A stretch of 64,000 nt of DNA, taken from an uncultured Prevotellaceae bacterium (GTDB lineage Bacteria > Bacteroidota > Bacteroidia > Bacteroidales > Muribaculaceae). How positions within the stretch are numbered: position 1 is the stretch's first letter; each line of letters starts with the position of its first letter. Position numbers and translations under genes: made by a program. Positions 62,420 to 64,000 of this stretch are shown in pieces. The DNA is taken from NCBI GenBank assembly GCA_947302275.1, contig CAMYUW010000003.1:38039-102038 (forward strand). The letters run 5' to 3'. Below the pieces are notes generated by a model. It was not told the origin of the DNA, made no database searches, and saw only the letters and a program-made list of their open reading frames with translations.

Positions 62420-63820
62420 TTAGTTGGCAGCCATGAAGTCCTCCACATCCTTGGGATGGTAAGGAATGCGCTTCTCGCCCAGGAAGCGGCAGCCATCGGC
62501 GGTGATGAGGATGTCATCCTCGATGCGGATGCCGCCAAAGTCTTTATAGGTCTCCAGCATGTCGAAGTTGAGGAACTCAGCACAGTGGCCGCTAGCACGC
62601 CAGTCGTCGATAAGGGCAGGAATGAAGTAAATTCCCGGCTCGTCGGTTACGACAAAGCCTTCCTGCAGGCGGCGACCCATGCGCAGGCAGTTGGTGCCGA
62701 ACTGTTCGAGGTTGGGGCGCGTCTCCTCGTCGAAGCCGACGTAGATCTGTCCCAAACCTTCCATATCATGCACGTCCATACCCATCATGTGGCCCAATCC
62801 GTGAGGCAGGAACATGGCGTGGGCACCTGCAGCAACAGCCTCATCTACGTCGCCCTTCATCAGACCCAGCTCCTTGAGGCGCTCGGTCATGCGGCGGCAG
62901 ACGGCCATGTGCACGTCAAAGTACTTCATGCCGGGCTTGGATATACCCAGAGCCAGGTCGTGGCACTCCTCTACAATGCTGTAAATCTCCAGCTGGCGCT
63001 GGTCATACTTGCCGCTGACGGGCATCGTGCGGGTGTTGTCGCTGCAATAGTACTCCATCGACTCGGCACCGCAGTCACACAGGGCAAGGCGGCCAGCCTC
63101 CAGGGGAGCCATCGACGGGTTACCATGCATGATCTCGCCATGCTGCGAGAAGATGGTGGCGAAACTGGTCTTGGCGCCATAGCTCTCGGCGATGCCGTCC
63201 ACCTGGCCGCCGATGAATTTCTCGGTCACACCCGGCTTGATGAGGCGCATGGCGGTGGTGTGCATTAGGTAACCTACCTCGGCAGCACGCTCAAGTTCGG
63301 CAATCTCTTCTGCCGTCTTGACCGATCGCATGTTAATGACTGCCATGCGCAGGTCGTGGGACACGGCTTCGGCCTGTTTATTGGGGTGGATACCAAGCAG
63401 GTCCATGATCTGGATCATGGTGTCGTGGCGGTATGGCGGCAGGAAATGGATGCGGCGCCCTTTGGCGCGAGCCTCATCACAGATAGTCTGCAATTGCTTC
63501 ATCGGGGCCGAGTGGGAAACGCCCACCTGGGCAGCCATGTCGGCTACACTATCGACTGAGCCATACCACACGATATCCTCAATGTCGATGTCATCACCCA
63601 CGAGCGTCTCGACGTTGTTGTCAATGTCAATCACGCCTACCAGGCCGTCACGCTTCTGGCCAAAATAGTAGAGGAACGTTGAGTCTTGACGGAAAGGATA
63701 GAATGCGTTGTTTGGGTAGTTGCACGGCGACTCGTTGTTGCCGAAGAGCAGAATAACGCCATCGCCCACGAGCTTCTTGAGCTCGGCACGACGACTCATG
63801 TAAGTCTCTTTACTAAACAT
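62420..63820 (-). CDS. pepP: Xaa-Pro aminopeptidase P (M24 family)
   Basis: 466 residues. An N-terminal creatinase-like domain (residues about 1-170) precedes the M24 catalytic fold. Metal and substrate residues are seen in CDCGAESMEYYCSDNTRTMP, HGLGHMMGMDVHDMEG, VVTDEPGIYFIP and GIRIEDDILITADG. It removes N-terminal residues linked to proline and needs two Mn2+. Cytoplasmic (no signal). It has a good promoter (63871-63900 minus) and a terminator. Confidence 0.93.
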   Translation of the reverse strand: MFSKETYMSRRAELKKLVGDGVILLFGNNESPCNYPNNAFYPFRQDSTFLYYFGQKRDGLVGVIDIDNNVETLVGDDIDIEDIVWYGSVDSVADMAAQVGVSHSAPMKQLQTICDEARAKGRRIHFLPPYRHDTMIQIMDLLGIHPNKQAEAVSHDLRMAVINMRSVKTAEEIAELERAAEVGYLMHTTAMRLIKPGVTEKFIGGQVDGIAESYGAKTSFATIFSQHGEIMHGNPSMAPLEAGRLALCDCGAESMEYYCSDNTRTMPVSGKYDQRQLEIYSIVEECHDLALGISKPGMKYFDVHMAVCRRMTERLKELGLMKGDVDEAVAAGAHAMFLPHGLGHMMGMDVHDMEGLGQIYVGFDEETRPNLEQFGTNCLRMGRRLQEGFVVTDEPGIYFIPALIDDWRASGHCAEFLNFDMLETYKDFGGIRIEDDILITADGCRFLGEKRIPYHPKDVEDFMAAN

Positions 63821-63870
63821 AATCTATATTTAAGTTGATAAGGTTGTTAAAGTATTCGATAATCTAATAG

Positions 63871-63900
63871 CAAAGATAGTGCTTTTCATCGCCTTTTCAA
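63871..63900 (-). promoter_or_regulatory. Promoter of pepP
   Basis: On the minus strand TTG (63898-63900) and TATCTTTG (63871-63878) are 19 bases apart. The leader is about 45 bases. Confidence 0.75.
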
Positions 63901-63952
63901 CCCATAAGAAATGGGAAAAAACTATTTTTTAGGATTTTTTTTGATAAAATGC

Positions 63953-63981
63953 TTGTATATTAAAAAAAAGTACTACCTTTG
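63953..63981 (+). promoter_or_regulatory. Promoter reading out of the right end of the window
   Basis: TTG at 63953-63955 and TACCTTTG at 63974-63981, 18 bases apart, pointing right. The gene or RNA it serves starts beyond base 64000. Confidence 0.55.
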
Positions 63982-64000
63982 CACCGCTAAACGCAAAACG

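Overview
The window looks like a chromosomal segment of a gut-type Bacteroidales (Muribaculaceae/Prevotellaceae-like; genus not resolved). The basis is a SusC/SusD pair, many promoters of the Bacteroidota form TTG-N19/20-TAnnTTTG, DUF4923, DUF3244 and DUF4956 family proteins, and a menaquinone pathway. Coding regions are of moderate GC content and intergenic DNA is AT-rich. No tRNA, rRNA, CRISPR array, transposase or integrase was recognised.

Layout. 0-2.5 kb: 3' end of gyrB, then comM (YifB-type AAA ATPase). 2.5-7.8 kb: an accessory island behind comM. A RhuM-family gene, an AAA/DUF4143 ATPase with a small membrane protein, a DUF4143 remnant and a PH-like membrane protein are each separated by broken copies of the comM 3' end. 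7.9-11.5 kb: a membrane protein, an acyl-CoA ligase and a DUF4923 lipoprotein. 11.6-16.6 kb: a five-gene operon with a VTC-type polyphosphate polymerase, DUF4956 membrane protein, DUF2490 outer-membrane protein and two secreted beta-helical carbohydrate-binding proteins. 17-22.6 kb: secreted or hypothetical proteins and a TPR-membrane-HTH regulator. 22.7-25.5 kb: a MazG-like enzyme, deoC and a MATE exporter. 25.5-30.4 kb: two paralogous secreted M6 metalloproteases with dockerin-like tails. 30.5-36 kb: menF-menD-menB-menC-menE, tightly overlapped. 36-42.9 kb: an LRR-dockerin protein, rdgB, leuS, a glutathione peroxidase and nadA, all on the minus strand.

At 42.9-43.35 kb a 480-base AT-rich gap with several DnaA-box-like 9-mers separates a long minus-strand block from a plus-strand block; it is a candidate replication origin. 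To its right lie a TrmH-family methyltransferase, then a SusC/SusD/lipoprotein operon. That SusC carries an unusual C-terminal coiled coil plus OmpA-like domain. The rest holds an MscK-like channel, a lipoprotein, lgt, obg, two uridine-kinase-like proteins, an MBL-fold hydrolase, pyrH, a TPR membrane protein, a zinc-ribbon protein and aminopeptidase P.

The most notable signals are the serial comM 3'-end copies that delimit accessory cassettes, the SusC-OmpA fusion, a three-member family of about 70-base intergenic palindromes (24.1, 38.4 and 53.1 kb), the candidate origin, and five secreted proteins with dockerin-like repeats but no cohesin nearby.
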